Below are positions 7,701 to 11,052 of a stretch of DNA of 11,052 nucleotides, piece after piece. The stretch is from assembly GCA_002170735.1 (NCBI GenBank), contig NHIV01000018.1:1-11052 (forward strand), in the 5' to 3' direction. The position numbers and the translations under genes were made by a program. The stretch's first letter is position 1; each line of letters starts with the position of its first letter. The stretch is from a bacterium TMED198. Its GTDB lineage: Bacteria > Fidelibacterota > Marinisomatia > SCGC-AAA003-L08 > D37C17. The notes under the pieces are model-generated. The model did no database searches. It saw nothing but the letters and a program-made list of their open reading frames with translations, and was not told where the DNA came from.

Positions 7701-9777
7701 CTGGAGGGCCAATCTGACTATCAGCTATTCTAAGGTAGTTTAATTCACCGCCCTCACCGTCATCCATGTCATCATCCATGTCATCATCCATGTCACCATC
7801 CATATCATCATCTGCCATGTCATCTGGGTAAAGAATAGTTATATCAATTGCAGTTCCATCACTACCTGAAACGATAGGCATTGAAAGAAATGGTTGATCA
7901 TCAGATTCAAGCGTTGCAAAGGTCCCTGTTCCAGATTCAATAGTTGATCCAGATAGAGAAAAGCCAATCAACCTGCAGTCATGATACATCTGAGCCGGAT
8001 CAGACGGAAAGTTATGAGGGCAGCTATTGCTAATCATAAATCCAGCTGCCATTGGAGCATCTCCATCAGTAAAGTCACTAATTTCATTTAACGCAGTTGT
8101 GCAGGCCAATGAACCATTGTAAAGAGAAAACCCATCTGTTGACTGGGTCTCAATGCCAGGCACAATTTCATCAACATCAGCGTTCCATGTACCTCCGTAT
8201 GATTCACACTCTTCTTGAGTAAAGCTCTGCATGCAATCTATTGAGTTTTCAAAAACAAGATCAAATTGGAAACCGCTTACTGCTGATTCAAAGTCGTAGT
8301 TAACATCCCATGTTCCATCTCCATTGTCCTCAATCCACATGGCATTGTTTCCGTTCATGCTCAGGGTTTCATCTTCATACATATCAACTGGTCCAGCTGT
8401 CATTGTCCAGACATCGCCAGCAGCATTTACCTCTGTAATTTCAAGTTCAAACACTCCTCCTTGACCTGGCCCAAATTGGTCATAGGTCCACCTGTTTCCA
8501 ACTTCAAGAGGCATTGGGCCGCTTCCACCCTCAAGTGAGTAGTCAAACATAAACAGTCCAGCACCAATTTGGTCAGGATTTCCTCCACCAAAATCATCTG
8601 CAGGGTCATCTCCACCTTCTGCATCGGCACACTGATCGCTACTGTTTGGGCAGTCACAGCCATCAAAATTCCATTCAGCACAGTCAAAATTAATTCCGTA
8701 TTCACCATCGTCACACACTGCATCACCAACCCATCCCAGATAAGAGGCATCAACGCACATATCATTACAATCTTTAAATCCAGCCATTCCATCTGGGGTA
8801 GAGCAACCAATTTCTTGATCGCTTAAATCAGGACCCCCTTCTGTCTGGAAGCAAGAATTGTTATTCGCAGCTGGATCGTGGCAGGCATCAAAAGAACAAA
8901 CCCAATCGCTACAAGTAAATTCACCATCGCTGCAGCTTGATGCGCAGCAGTCGCCACCATCAAATTCACATGCAGGGTTGTTGTTTACATGGTCGCAGTA
9001 TCCATCTCCAGACATATCAGAATTGCAGTCGTTTGCATCTGGAATACAGTCGCCATTATCAAAGTTCCACTCAGGACATAAGAAGTTAACCCCATATTGT
9101 CCGTCATCGCATACGCCATCACCTTGCCATTGCTCATAACCCTCAGCACAGTTTCCCCAGCAGTCTTTTACAACGCAGCCTTGCTCTTCAATAAAATCAT
9201 TTGAGTATTCACATGTTGCATCATCGACGTTTGCTCCTGCTATATAATTGCTAGCATTTGGATCGGTACATCCTAAAACAAATGTTTCACCTGTTTCATC
9301 ATCAACGGCACCTGCCTGAGCAAATTCACATGATCCATCATCTGTAGTTGCATACACATCATAGTTCAGTGCGAATGAATCAGTGCATCCAGAGATTGTT
9401 GTAACTTCTTCTTCTGAACCAAATTCACATGATCCATCATCAACATTGGCATTTGAATTGTAGTTCTCAGCATCGCTGTTTGTACATCCTTCAACCGCCT
9501 CTACTTCAACCTCAGATCCAGAACTATCTGTAACGGTTACTACCTCAGGCAATTCACATGATCCATCATCAGAGTCCGCGTTTGGATTGAAGTTTGTTGC
9601 TTCGGGGTTTGTGCAGCCAGCAATGTATACCTGTTGAGTCGGGGCTGTCCAGGTAAGCGTGATATTTCCTTCACCTCCTGTAGCGTTAACATCTTCAGGC
9701 ACTGCATTTGCTAGTACAGGTTGAATAAATAAAGTAAATGCTACCAGTGATAGCAATTGAGTGATTGTTTTTTTCAT
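1726..9777 (-). CDS. Giant secreted multi-repeat protein with type IX sorting tail (2,683 aa)
   Basis: I do not recognise this as a named protein. The signal peptide covers about residues 1-25 (cleavage after ANA), and an AAGGAG lies 10 bases before the ATG. In order: the start of a fibronectin-III (FN3) domain (26-48); four GCT...DDGSCE repeats (54-191); LNR-like units (201-376); a VGNxW-to-GIGM domain (about 421-745) that includes an acidic Met/Asp tract (650-677); two LNR-like units (803-894); the start of a second VGNxW domain (about 923-935); acidic and Cys-rich repeats (about 940-1700); the rest of that domain, ending GVGM (to about 1850); two LNR-like units (1874-1964); the rest of the FN3 domain (2066-2122); one degenerate GCT repeat; a PMNIY module; a tandem KGWNI pair; a second PMNIY module; and a sorting tail (2600-2683). 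It should be exported to the periplasm, passed through the type IX system and kept at the surface or released. No catalytic motif is visible. The many Asp, Cys and Met residues suggest metal binding and disulfides (inference). Confidence 0.93.
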   Translation of the reverse strand: MKKTITQLLSLVAFTLFIQPVLANAVPEDVNATGGEGNITLTWTAPTQQVYIAGCTNPEATNFNPNADSDDGSCELPEVVTVTDSSGSEVEVEAVEGCTNSDAENYNSNANVDDGSCEFGSEEEVTTISGCTDSFALNYDVYATTDDGSCEFAQAGAVDDETGETFVLGCTDPNASNYIAGANVDDATCEYSNDFIEEQGCVVKDCWGNCAEGYEQWQGDGVCDDGQYGVNFLCPEWNFDNGDCIPDANDCNSDMSGDGYCDHVNNNPACEFDGGDCCASSCSDGEFTCSDWVCSFDACHDPAANNNSCFQTEGGPDLSDQEIGCSTPDGMAGFKDCNDMCVDASYLGWVGDAVCDDGEYGINFDCAEWNFDGCDCPNSSDQCADAEGGDDPADDFGGGNPDQIGAGLFMFDYSLEGGSGPMPLEVGNRWTYDQFGPGQGGVFELEITEVNAAGDVWTMTAGPVDMYEDETLSMNGNNAMWIEDNGDGTWDVNYDFESAVSGFQFDLVFENSIDCMQSFTQEECESYGGTWNADVDEIVPGIETQSTDGFSLYNGSLACTTALNEISDFTDGDAPMAAGFMISNSCPHNFPSDPAQMYHDCRLIGFSLSGSTIESGTGTFATLESDDQPFLSMPIVSGSDGTAIDITILYPDDMADDDMDGDMDDDMDDDMDDGEGGELNYLRIADSQIGPPDGTQATVSFVQMAGADENFFNMIPVEPGIGMAFPTSWFDGENYYAHIADEFQESFYFWNPETDEESEVEAMVWVVDVFSNTENGPKLVQSRVFADNIGLVGWFEVLEFDPCPAQDCFGNCLTPQDLDTWVADWQGDGFCDQSLDCDQYNFDGGDCTFDANSCGANEVLGCNSEGCFPANWVGDDICDPPLNCDAFQGDGGDCEFSGPAMPFNQVTFELDRDASTIEGVGYLPLTVGNTWIYKDAYSMDMSDHDMDHDDMYDDMDDDDDGPPACIMDCPNLDIIESVNQGGNVDGNEACTVIVGWATDPCVDDCPDDGDAWEFLDETIPECETCLAADTCNELLYEEDGDDMGDSDGGPPACLDSCTGNDAVSTCDFESDQNCFTVYCDWVTTNYSDEGESCWDGCEDNYNPEFDGSLADCGLDDGSLSLNKASQQAWETISSQLEHSLQALNINTNLSLPFGSQHSSMSLARTPIDCYSASDESGCTAMFGCVWETEEGCYYDGCEAYDDDQSTCETQAGNGCEWMVDEDDDGDGSGDCEFNFTGCEGLTQDVCYLTMAASDGPSDTCAWVDGACTSLVDDVCYPAAAGECPDSCLDISFMIEGDYCEDENGNDVDCEDLDNEDGDDSDWGGCIDETLLGAAFDLGCSELSMDDCMMSMDMEGDDPGCIWTGSQCQSSMFTMLTSECMMLSGEDCMANPDCVDMDSLMGDMMGGMFMQDDEAVHADINCDDFNREDCDWHADDCHWMDMGDDSSFCMANHDMDGMDGDSHSDMDDYDDDDGGMGGCMDKSIVVAMYDSMCPATTESDCGVDLLNMDQEYMDENDMMGMFCTWDEDDSDCESLISVMVNSTCSEGNESDCSSQEGNCVWGTPDDAMMAIMIDLFSPICEASSTEEECSETKMGCIWDGSACSLDIEAMEMDEEESVEESVDSEEWEGGDDMDDEGDDMDDMEDEMSEPECLETAGYEFFVGMMLAMLGSMEDDEWTDNDNWDEDNSVNDPISEPDWFDDLPKPQIEIKVIGEGDMDDFKVSLLKHSVKAPMFDFSNPDALGFEEQTMATYTLVSTDESYLLDLGYYDPMGQEVNEEDFVNWAWDMNDEPQVIMTLNAQAGDEFQWQEYTGTVSLISVDAGDDYVKVDYISDSGNSFFRSFEDGVGMTAFSTFPGQPGVDSIGGGGPGGEDFDCNGNPFPLDFVGDGYCDDGMFGGANLDCEDWGFDGGDCGETALDDGQCLTDWGEIGVVDCNGLCGPSYWIGDGYCDDIFDCQETGFDGGDCSSEIQSVQISERAHHMKSKYQYYYKQSVMDMVNSRHTHMDVVMGLNQSITQGIQTSEPVMASLRLQFNPNGRIFPSSKTQFGAMILSNQNTIAYQRSTLSDPNKYNIYKNDELLGQVNSDVTTYEDTAVASGVEYCYKVSAVYSDGESPKSGASCATPTTSGSVVGCMTDGAVNFDANATEACSDCCILASDSYFAGKVVWDTSGNPSNPMNIYVTSATISDANMEAGDEIAVYDGNNCVGYVMLDGEITQYASIVASADDGDGNGFSSGKAISFKFYDASESDPSLALKDDVVASYTSGENTFSEQGTSVVTLSSGATQVSQSIELSKGWNIFSSYVTPSTPTMAAVLNDLVGDASLVKMQDESGNAVVEAPGVGWIYGVDEIELSEGYYIKVGSASTLNVSGSVSAAPTQRITLNKGWNIMGYPFADNQSAATLLQSSIESGAIEKVQDESGNSMEMILIIDDTFVDNIGNLSSGEGYYVKVSTDGGLQIDVSAPDSGSRTTQDIVEAEEAPIHFERAHTGNPFMPMNIYLSSISFAGKEIGKGMELGVFDGDVCVGSVAIDDRQEPYYSIVASKDDPTTLEIDGYASNNKVSFRLWDGNKEYTLNSSNQIGFEAQGTAVVALSGSVTPSDFAIVSAYPNPFNPSTTIEFSLPDEALVDVSIFDIRGRMISSLVSNELKASGTHSVKWDASGNSSGIYIVKIDSEGNSATQRLLLIK
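1729..1980 (-). other. Type IX secretion C-terminal sorting domain of the giant protein
   Basis: Residues 2600-2683 begin with SAYPNPFNPSTTIEFSLP and continue with VDVSIFDIRGRMI, the segment HSVKWDASGNSSGIYIVKI and the end QRLLLIK. This is the usual layout of the type A sorting domain (Por secretion tail, FlgD-Ig-like beta fold). In the known system it directs proteins across the outer membrane and is then usually removed. No secretion-machine gene lies in the window. Confidence 0.9.
2002..2331 (-). repeat. PMNIY module, second copy in the giant protein
   Basis: Residues about 2483-2592 carry the landmarks GNPFMPMNIYL, LGVFDGDVCVG, YSIVASKDD, VSFRLWDG and AQGTAVVAL in the same order as the first copy (residues 2157-2272) and the downstream lipoprotein. 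I do not know the family name. It looks like an all-beta domain with a DG..CVG turn. Confidence 0.85.
2404..2919 (-). repeat. Tandem pair of KGWNI repeats (about 85 residues each)
   Basis: Residues 2287-2370 and 2376-2458 share the same order of landmarks: a beta strand and KGWNI near the start, V..QDESGN in the middle, and a Ser/Gly-rich turn with GYYIKV or GYYVKV near the end. QDESGN is identical in both. Units of this type are common in long secreted proteins of Bacteroidetes-like bacteria; their role is not clear. Confidence 0.85.
2962..3309 (-). repeat. PMNIY module, first copy in the giant protein
   Basis: Residues about 2157-2272 carry GNPSNPMNIYV, IAVYDGNNCVG, VASADDGDGNGF, ISFKFYDAS and EQGTSVVTL. 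They match the downstream lipoprotein more closely (AVYDG..CVG, ADDG..NGF) than they match the second copy in the same protein. Confidence 0.85.
3412..3582 (-). other. Second part of a fibronectin-III domain
   Basis: Residues about 2066-2122 read as the later strands of an FN3 domain: KYNIYKNDELLGQV, then TTYEDT, then GVEYCYKVSAVYSDGE and GASCATP. No FN3 first strands (the LTWTAP type) stand directly before it; they occur instead at residues 26-48. A degenerate GCT...NFDANA repeat follows at residues 2130-2151. Confidence 0.7.
3886..4158 (-). repeat. LNR-like (Notch-type) repeat pair 3
   Basis: Residues 1874-1911 and 1921-1964 each hold GDGYCDD, a C some 8-11 residues later in the first and fewer in the second, then FDGGDC. 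This resembles the Lin-Notch repeat, a small Ca2+-binding fold stabilised by disulfides. These are the most regular copies in the protein. Confidence 0.75.
4834..4956 (-). repeat. Acidic Met/Asp/Glu tract
   Basis: Residues about 1608-1648 are almost all Glu, Asp, Met, Ser and Gly, with repeated DDMDD-type segments. At DNA level this is an imperfect CATATCATC/CATGTCATC series. It is probably disordered and may bind divalent cations (inference). Confidence 0.7.
4972..6273 (-). repeat. Nine-unit Cys/Trp array (C-x7-9-C ... C-x-W ... C)
   Basis: Between residues 1169 and 1602 a cysteine pattern recurs nine times. First-Cys positions are 1169, 1197, 1238, 1339, 1379, 1421, 1492, 1543 and 1579. 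The second Cys follows after exactly 7 residues in six units and after 8 or 9 in the others. A third Cys followed by x-W occurs in all but the fifth unit (1184, 1215, 1260, 1360, 1436, 1522, 1558, 1595). A fourth Cys is usually 4-13 residues beyond the Trp. From the fourth unit on, most units are preceded by a short hydrophobic stretch such as LLGAAFDLG, SIVVAMYDS or AMMAIMIDLF. The pattern loosely recalls PSI/plexin-type cysteine knots, but I cannot name the family. Confidence 0.75.
5347..5433 (-). repeat. Met/Asp/His-rich tract inside the Cys/Trp array
   Basis: Residues about 1449-1477 contain NHDMDGMDGDSHSDMDD followed by a run of Asp and Gly, between units six and seven of the Cys/Trp array. 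Met, His and Asp alternate in a way seen in metal-binding segments. The metal, if any, is unknown. Confidence 0.65.
6466..6894 (-). repeat. Duplicated PPAC Cys-rich unit (about 50 residues each)
   Basis: Residues 962-1009 and 1050-1104 both start DGPPAC or GGPPAC, then x3-C, and later share a CTVIVGWAT / CFTVYCDWVTT-like strand and a C-x3-C pair (CVDDC, CWDGC). Both are preceded by an acidic Asp/Met stretch, so the duplicated block probably includes that stretch. Confidence 0.7.
6898..6966 (-). repeat. Met/Asp/His-rich tract after the second VGNxW motif
   Basis: Residues 938-960 read as alternating Met, Asp and His (MDMSDHDMDHDDMYDDMDD), followed by an Asp run. It marks the point where the second VGNxW domain gives way to the Cys-rich insertion. 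Confidence 0.7.
7096..7371 (-). repeat. LNR-like repeat pair 2
   Basis: Residues 803-847 hold WQGDGFCDQSLDC and FDGGDC; residues 854-894 hold WVGDDICDPPLNC and GDGGDC. Each begins with two or three extra Cys (CPAQDCFGNC; CGANEVLGCNSEGC), so a unit has six or seven Cys, near the three-disulfide LNR plan. Confidence 0.75.
7543..8517 (-). other. First VGNxW-to-GIGM domain
   Basis: Residues about 421-745 start PMPLEVGNRWTYD and end with EPGIGMAF. The same two landmarks frame a second domain (LPLTVGNTWIYKD at 923-935; EDGVGMTAF at 1842-1850). The start and end motifs resemble beta-rich domains seen in exported proteins of Bacteroidetes-like bacteria, whose function is unassigned. Inside are a CMQSFTQEECESYGGTW segment at about 515-531 and an acidic tract at 650-677. 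Confidence 0.6.
7765..7812 (-). repeat. 12-bp tandem repeat encoding Met/Asp
   Basis: Four consecutive 12-base units (CATGTCATCATC on the + strand) occupy 7765-7812; the first two are identical and the third and fourth differ by one base each. A partial unit follows at 7816-7824. They encode the DDDM-type acidic tract at residues 650-677. The unit length keeps the frame, so slippage would change the number of acidic blocks without breaking the gene. Confidence 0.85.
8650..9177 (-). repeat. LNR-like repeat group 1 (three units)
   Basis: Units span residues 201-244 (WQGDGVCDDGQYG, FDNGDC), 251-277 (GDGYCDHVNNN, FDGGDC) and 325-376 (WVGDAVCDDGEYG, FDGCDC). The first and third are close to each other: both have CDDG-x-YG-x-NF then a C and EWNFD, which suggests duplication. 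The third reads DGCDC in place of DGGDC. A Cys-rich linker (278-309) lies between the second and third units. Confidence 0.75.
9205..9618 (-). repeat. Four GCT...NY...DDGSCE repeats
   Basis: The units are at residues 54-75, 97-118, 130-152 and 169-191, with the plan GCT-x4-A-x-N[YF]-x6-DDGSCE (DDATCE in the fourth). This repeat is common in secreted proteins of marine Bacteroidetes-like bacteria. Three copies share the 20-base stretch AATTCACATGATCCATCATC on the + strand, so the DNA itself is a repeat. Spacers between units range from about 11 to 21 residues. Confidence 0.85.
9634..9702 (-). other. First part of a fibronectin-III domain
   Basis: Residues 26-48, directly after the signal peptide, read AVPEDVNATGGEGNITLT then WTAP, a typical first pair of FN3 strands. 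The expected later strands do not follow; GCT repeats begin at residue 54. The matching later strands occur at residues 2066-2122. Confidence 0.7.
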
Positions 9778-9787
9778 TGTACGAATA

Positions 9788-9793
9788 CTCCTT
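9788..9793 (-). promoter_or_regulatory. Ribosome binding site AAGGAG for the giant protein
   Basis: Read on the - strand, AAGGAG lies 10 bases before the ATG at 9777-9775 and fixes the start before the signal peptide. The 51-base gap (9778-9828) holds no hairpin terminator, so read-through from the barrel gene is plausible. Confidence 0.75.
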
Positions 9794-9828
9794 GGTTTAA
9801 TTTTGCAGTAAAAATTTGTTTTATTGTT

Positions 9829-10515
9829 TTAAAGGGCAAAGCCAGCACCAAACGTTATGGTTAAGAAGCCAGATTTATCAGGTATAATATCACGTACAAT
9901 ATTATATCTTACCTTTGCGTTGATTGAAAAAGGGATAAGTATAGGCTTGAATCTTGCCCCTGCCTCTAAATGAATTCCCGTTGATTCTGCTGTCATTTCC
10001 ATTATAGTGTTGGGATCTAGCCCACTCGAATTGTCTAGATCAGTGGATAAGATAGAGGTTATAAAGCTTTTATCAACAATAGGCATGCTATAAGACATAT
10101 TCAACCCTCCACCTACGTATAGCTTAATCATTGGGATCTGAAACATGGGCTTTTGGATAGTTAAATATGAGTTGCCTCTTACCCATGGTAATTTATAGGT
10201 TTCTGTTTCCGAAGCATTTCCACCAATTCCTGGCGTTGTGTATGTATAATCATAACTGTTTCCAGCAAAACCAAACCCAGCTTCGATATCTACAACTGGC
10301 AAAAAATCCAGATATATATAGCCTCCCAAATAAACAGGAGATTCCATGTCGGTTCTTACAAGAGATACAGCATTTGTTCCACCATCAACATTCCAACTTT
10401 CTGAATCACCTGCAATGGAATATGAGTCTGAACCAATATTCAGTCCAAACCCAACAAACGCAAACAAGGTAGAGCACAAATATAGTGTAGACATATACCT
10501 AAGCATGCTATTCAT
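9829..10515 (-). CDS. Outer-membrane beta-barrel-like protein (hypothetical, 228 aa)
   Basis: I cannot assign a family name. The N-terminus has a hydrophobic stretch (about 8-25) that can serve as a signal peptide. The rest alternates short polar/hydrophobic strands rich in Gly and aromatic residues, such as VYLGGYIYLDFL, VDIEAGFGFAGNSYDY, IKLYVGGGLNMSYS, GIHLEAGARFKP and NAKVRYNIV, and ends FLTITFGAGFAL. This is the look of a small outer-membrane barrel, although the last residue is Leu instead of the usual aromatic. TAGGAA lies just before the ATG; Met4 or Met8 are possible other starts. It is the first gene of the probable leftward operon, 51 bases before the giant protein gene. It could help place or hold that protein at the outer membrane, but this is inferred from position only. 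Confidence 0.8.
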   Translation of the reverse strand: MNSMLRYMSTLYLCSTLFAFVGFGLNIGSDSYSIAGDSESWNVDGGTNAVSLVRTDMESPVYLGGYIYLDFLPVVDIEAGFGFAGNSYDYTYTTPGIGGNASETETYKLPWVRGNSYLTIQKPMFQIPMIKLYVGGGLNMSYSMPIVDKSFITSILSTDLDNSSGLDPNTIMEMTAESTGIHLEAGARFKPILIPFSINAKVRYNIVRDIIPDKSGFLTITFGAGFAL

Positions 10516-10607
10516 AGAATTCCTATTTTTTATTTATAAAATTGGCCTTAATTGGATGCACAGTAAATAGTTATGTGATCCTTTTGATAAATTAATTAAT
10601 CTTTGGT
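10516..10607. promoter_or_regulatory. Divergent intergenic region, presumed promoters
   Basis: This 92-base AT-rich spacer separates the leftward barrel gene from a rightward gene, so it should hold start signals for both. A TATAAA on the - strand at 10538-10533 is a weak candidate -10 element for the leftward operon. I see no convincing -35, no operator palindrome and no good ribosome binding site for the rightward gene. Confidence 0.4.
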
Positions 10608-11052
10608 ATGGAATTCAAACAAAAAAACATCTTAAAAAATTATCCTTTTCTCAAAAGCAAGAATCAATTATTCATTGTTTCATCAAACTATGAAGGCTTG
10701 ATTTGCGCATCTTTTTTGCACCATTACTTTGGATGGAGTTTAGAGGGTTTCTACGATTTGAAGAGTCTTTGGCTTTCTAATAAAGCGATTAAGAATAAAA
10801 AAGATTTGGTTTGGGTTGATCTAAATATCCTTCCAGAAACAGGGAAGTCAGTAGGAGGGCATATTGTTTCAATGACTAAAGGCAGGGTACCAAAAGGATT
10901 TGAAAGTTCCTGCAATTTAAATACAATGAGGCAATTAACAATTAATGACTTTCGAAAGAAGTATCCATTTTCAACAATTTTATTTTTTCTTTGGCTGCAC
11001 AACATAAAGATAGATAGTAGCTTTTTAGGTAGGCTTTTAATTCTTCAAGCCG
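10608..11052 (+). CDS. Unidentified protein, N-terminal part (partial, 148 codons, runs off the window)
   Basis: From the ATG at 10608 the frame stays open to the window edge (148 codons plus one base), which is unlikely by chance in such AT-rich DNA. An in-frame TAA at 10593 leaves ATG 10608 as the likely start, although no clear ribosome binding site precedes it. There is no signal peptide, so it is probably cytoplasmic. Visible features are SSNYEGLICASFLHHYFGW at about residues 25-43, a VWVDLNI strand, SVGGHIVSM, and KYPFSTILFFLWLH near the edge. The order of a small-residue loop, an acidic-Gly-hydrophobic helix and then a VD strand loosely recalls DHH-type phosphoesterases, but the Asp residues expected there are not all present. 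I treat the function as unknown. It is divergent from the barrel operon and need not be related to it. Confidence 0.65.
   Translation, partial: MEFKQKNILKNYPFLKSKNQLFIVSSNYEGLICASFLHHYFGWSLEGFYDLKSLWLSNKAIKNKKDLVWVDLNILPETGKSVGGHIVSMTKGRVPKGFESSCNLNTMRQLTINDFRKKYPFSTILFFLWLHNIKIDSSFLGRLLILQA

Noticed and set aside
7756..7830. CRISPR-like short repeats
   Set aside because: The 12-base units are directly joined without unique spacers and lie in frame inside a coding region.
3886..9177. Eukaryotic origin suggested by Notch-like repeats
   Set aside because: Shine-Dalgarno sites, close gene packing, a bacterial terminator, a lipoprotein signal and a type IX tail all point to a bacterium; LNR-like units can occur in bacterial secreted proteins.
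1726..9777. Giant gene as an assembly artefact or fusion of several genes
   Set aside because: One frame is open for 2,683 codons with a signal peptide at the start and a sorting tail at the end, a good ribosome binding site, and no internal start signals or frame changes.
10751..11005. Open frame of 84 codons on the - strand at the right end
   Set aside because: It is antisense to the + strand frame that stays open for 148 codons to the window edge, has no family-like motifs, and the + strand frame gives a better balanced protein sequence.

Overview
The window looks like AT-rich marine Gram-negative DNA from the Bacteroidetes/Chlorobi side of the tree. Candidatus Marinimicrobia (Neomarinimicrobiota, SAR406) is my best guess. 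The clues are a C-terminal tail with the YPNPFNPSTTIEF signature of type IX secretion (Por secretion) substrates, secreted GCT...DDGSCE repeats, a lipoprotein with acidic residues after its cysteine, and AAGGAG-type ribosome binding sites. The lineage is inferred from style, not from a marker gene.

Left part (1-1140, + strand): the last 47 codons of a D-2-hydroxyacid dehydrogenase, then a complete proline iminopeptidase that starts at TTG. The iminopeptidase ribosome binding site overlaps the dehydrogenase stop, so the two are probably co-transcribed. A hairpin with T-tracts on both sides separates them from the converging operon.

Central part (1156-10515, - strand): a probable three-gene operon reading leftward. 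It holds a 228-residue outer-membrane-barrel-like protein, a giant 2,683-residue secreted protein, and a 183-residue lipoprotein 18 bases downstream. The giant protein fills about 73% of the window. It has a signal peptide at one end and a sorting tail at the other. Between them lie at least eight kinds of repeat: GCT...DDGSCE units, LNR (Notch-like) Cys/Asp units, a VGNxW-to-GxGM domain present twice, Met/Asp-rich acidic tracts, a duplicated PPAC unit, nine C-x7-9-C...C-x-W units, a tandem KGWNI pair, and two PMNIY modules. The lipoprotein is mostly a third PMNIY module, which ties the two proteins together.

The most striking feature is nested architecture. The two ends of one fibronectin-III domain appear to lie about 2,020 residues apart (residues 26-48 and 2066-2122). 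Inside that insertion, the second VGNxW domain is itself split by about 760 residues of Cys/Met/Asp-rich repeats. I infer a Ca2+- or metal-loaded, disulfide-rich surface protein, perhaps displayed with help from its barrel and lipoprotein neighbours; no function is proven by sequence.

Right end (10608-11052, + strand): a divergently transcribed gene runs off the window. I cannot name it with confidence. The 92-base spacer at 10516-10607 must hold the start signals for both divergent genes.
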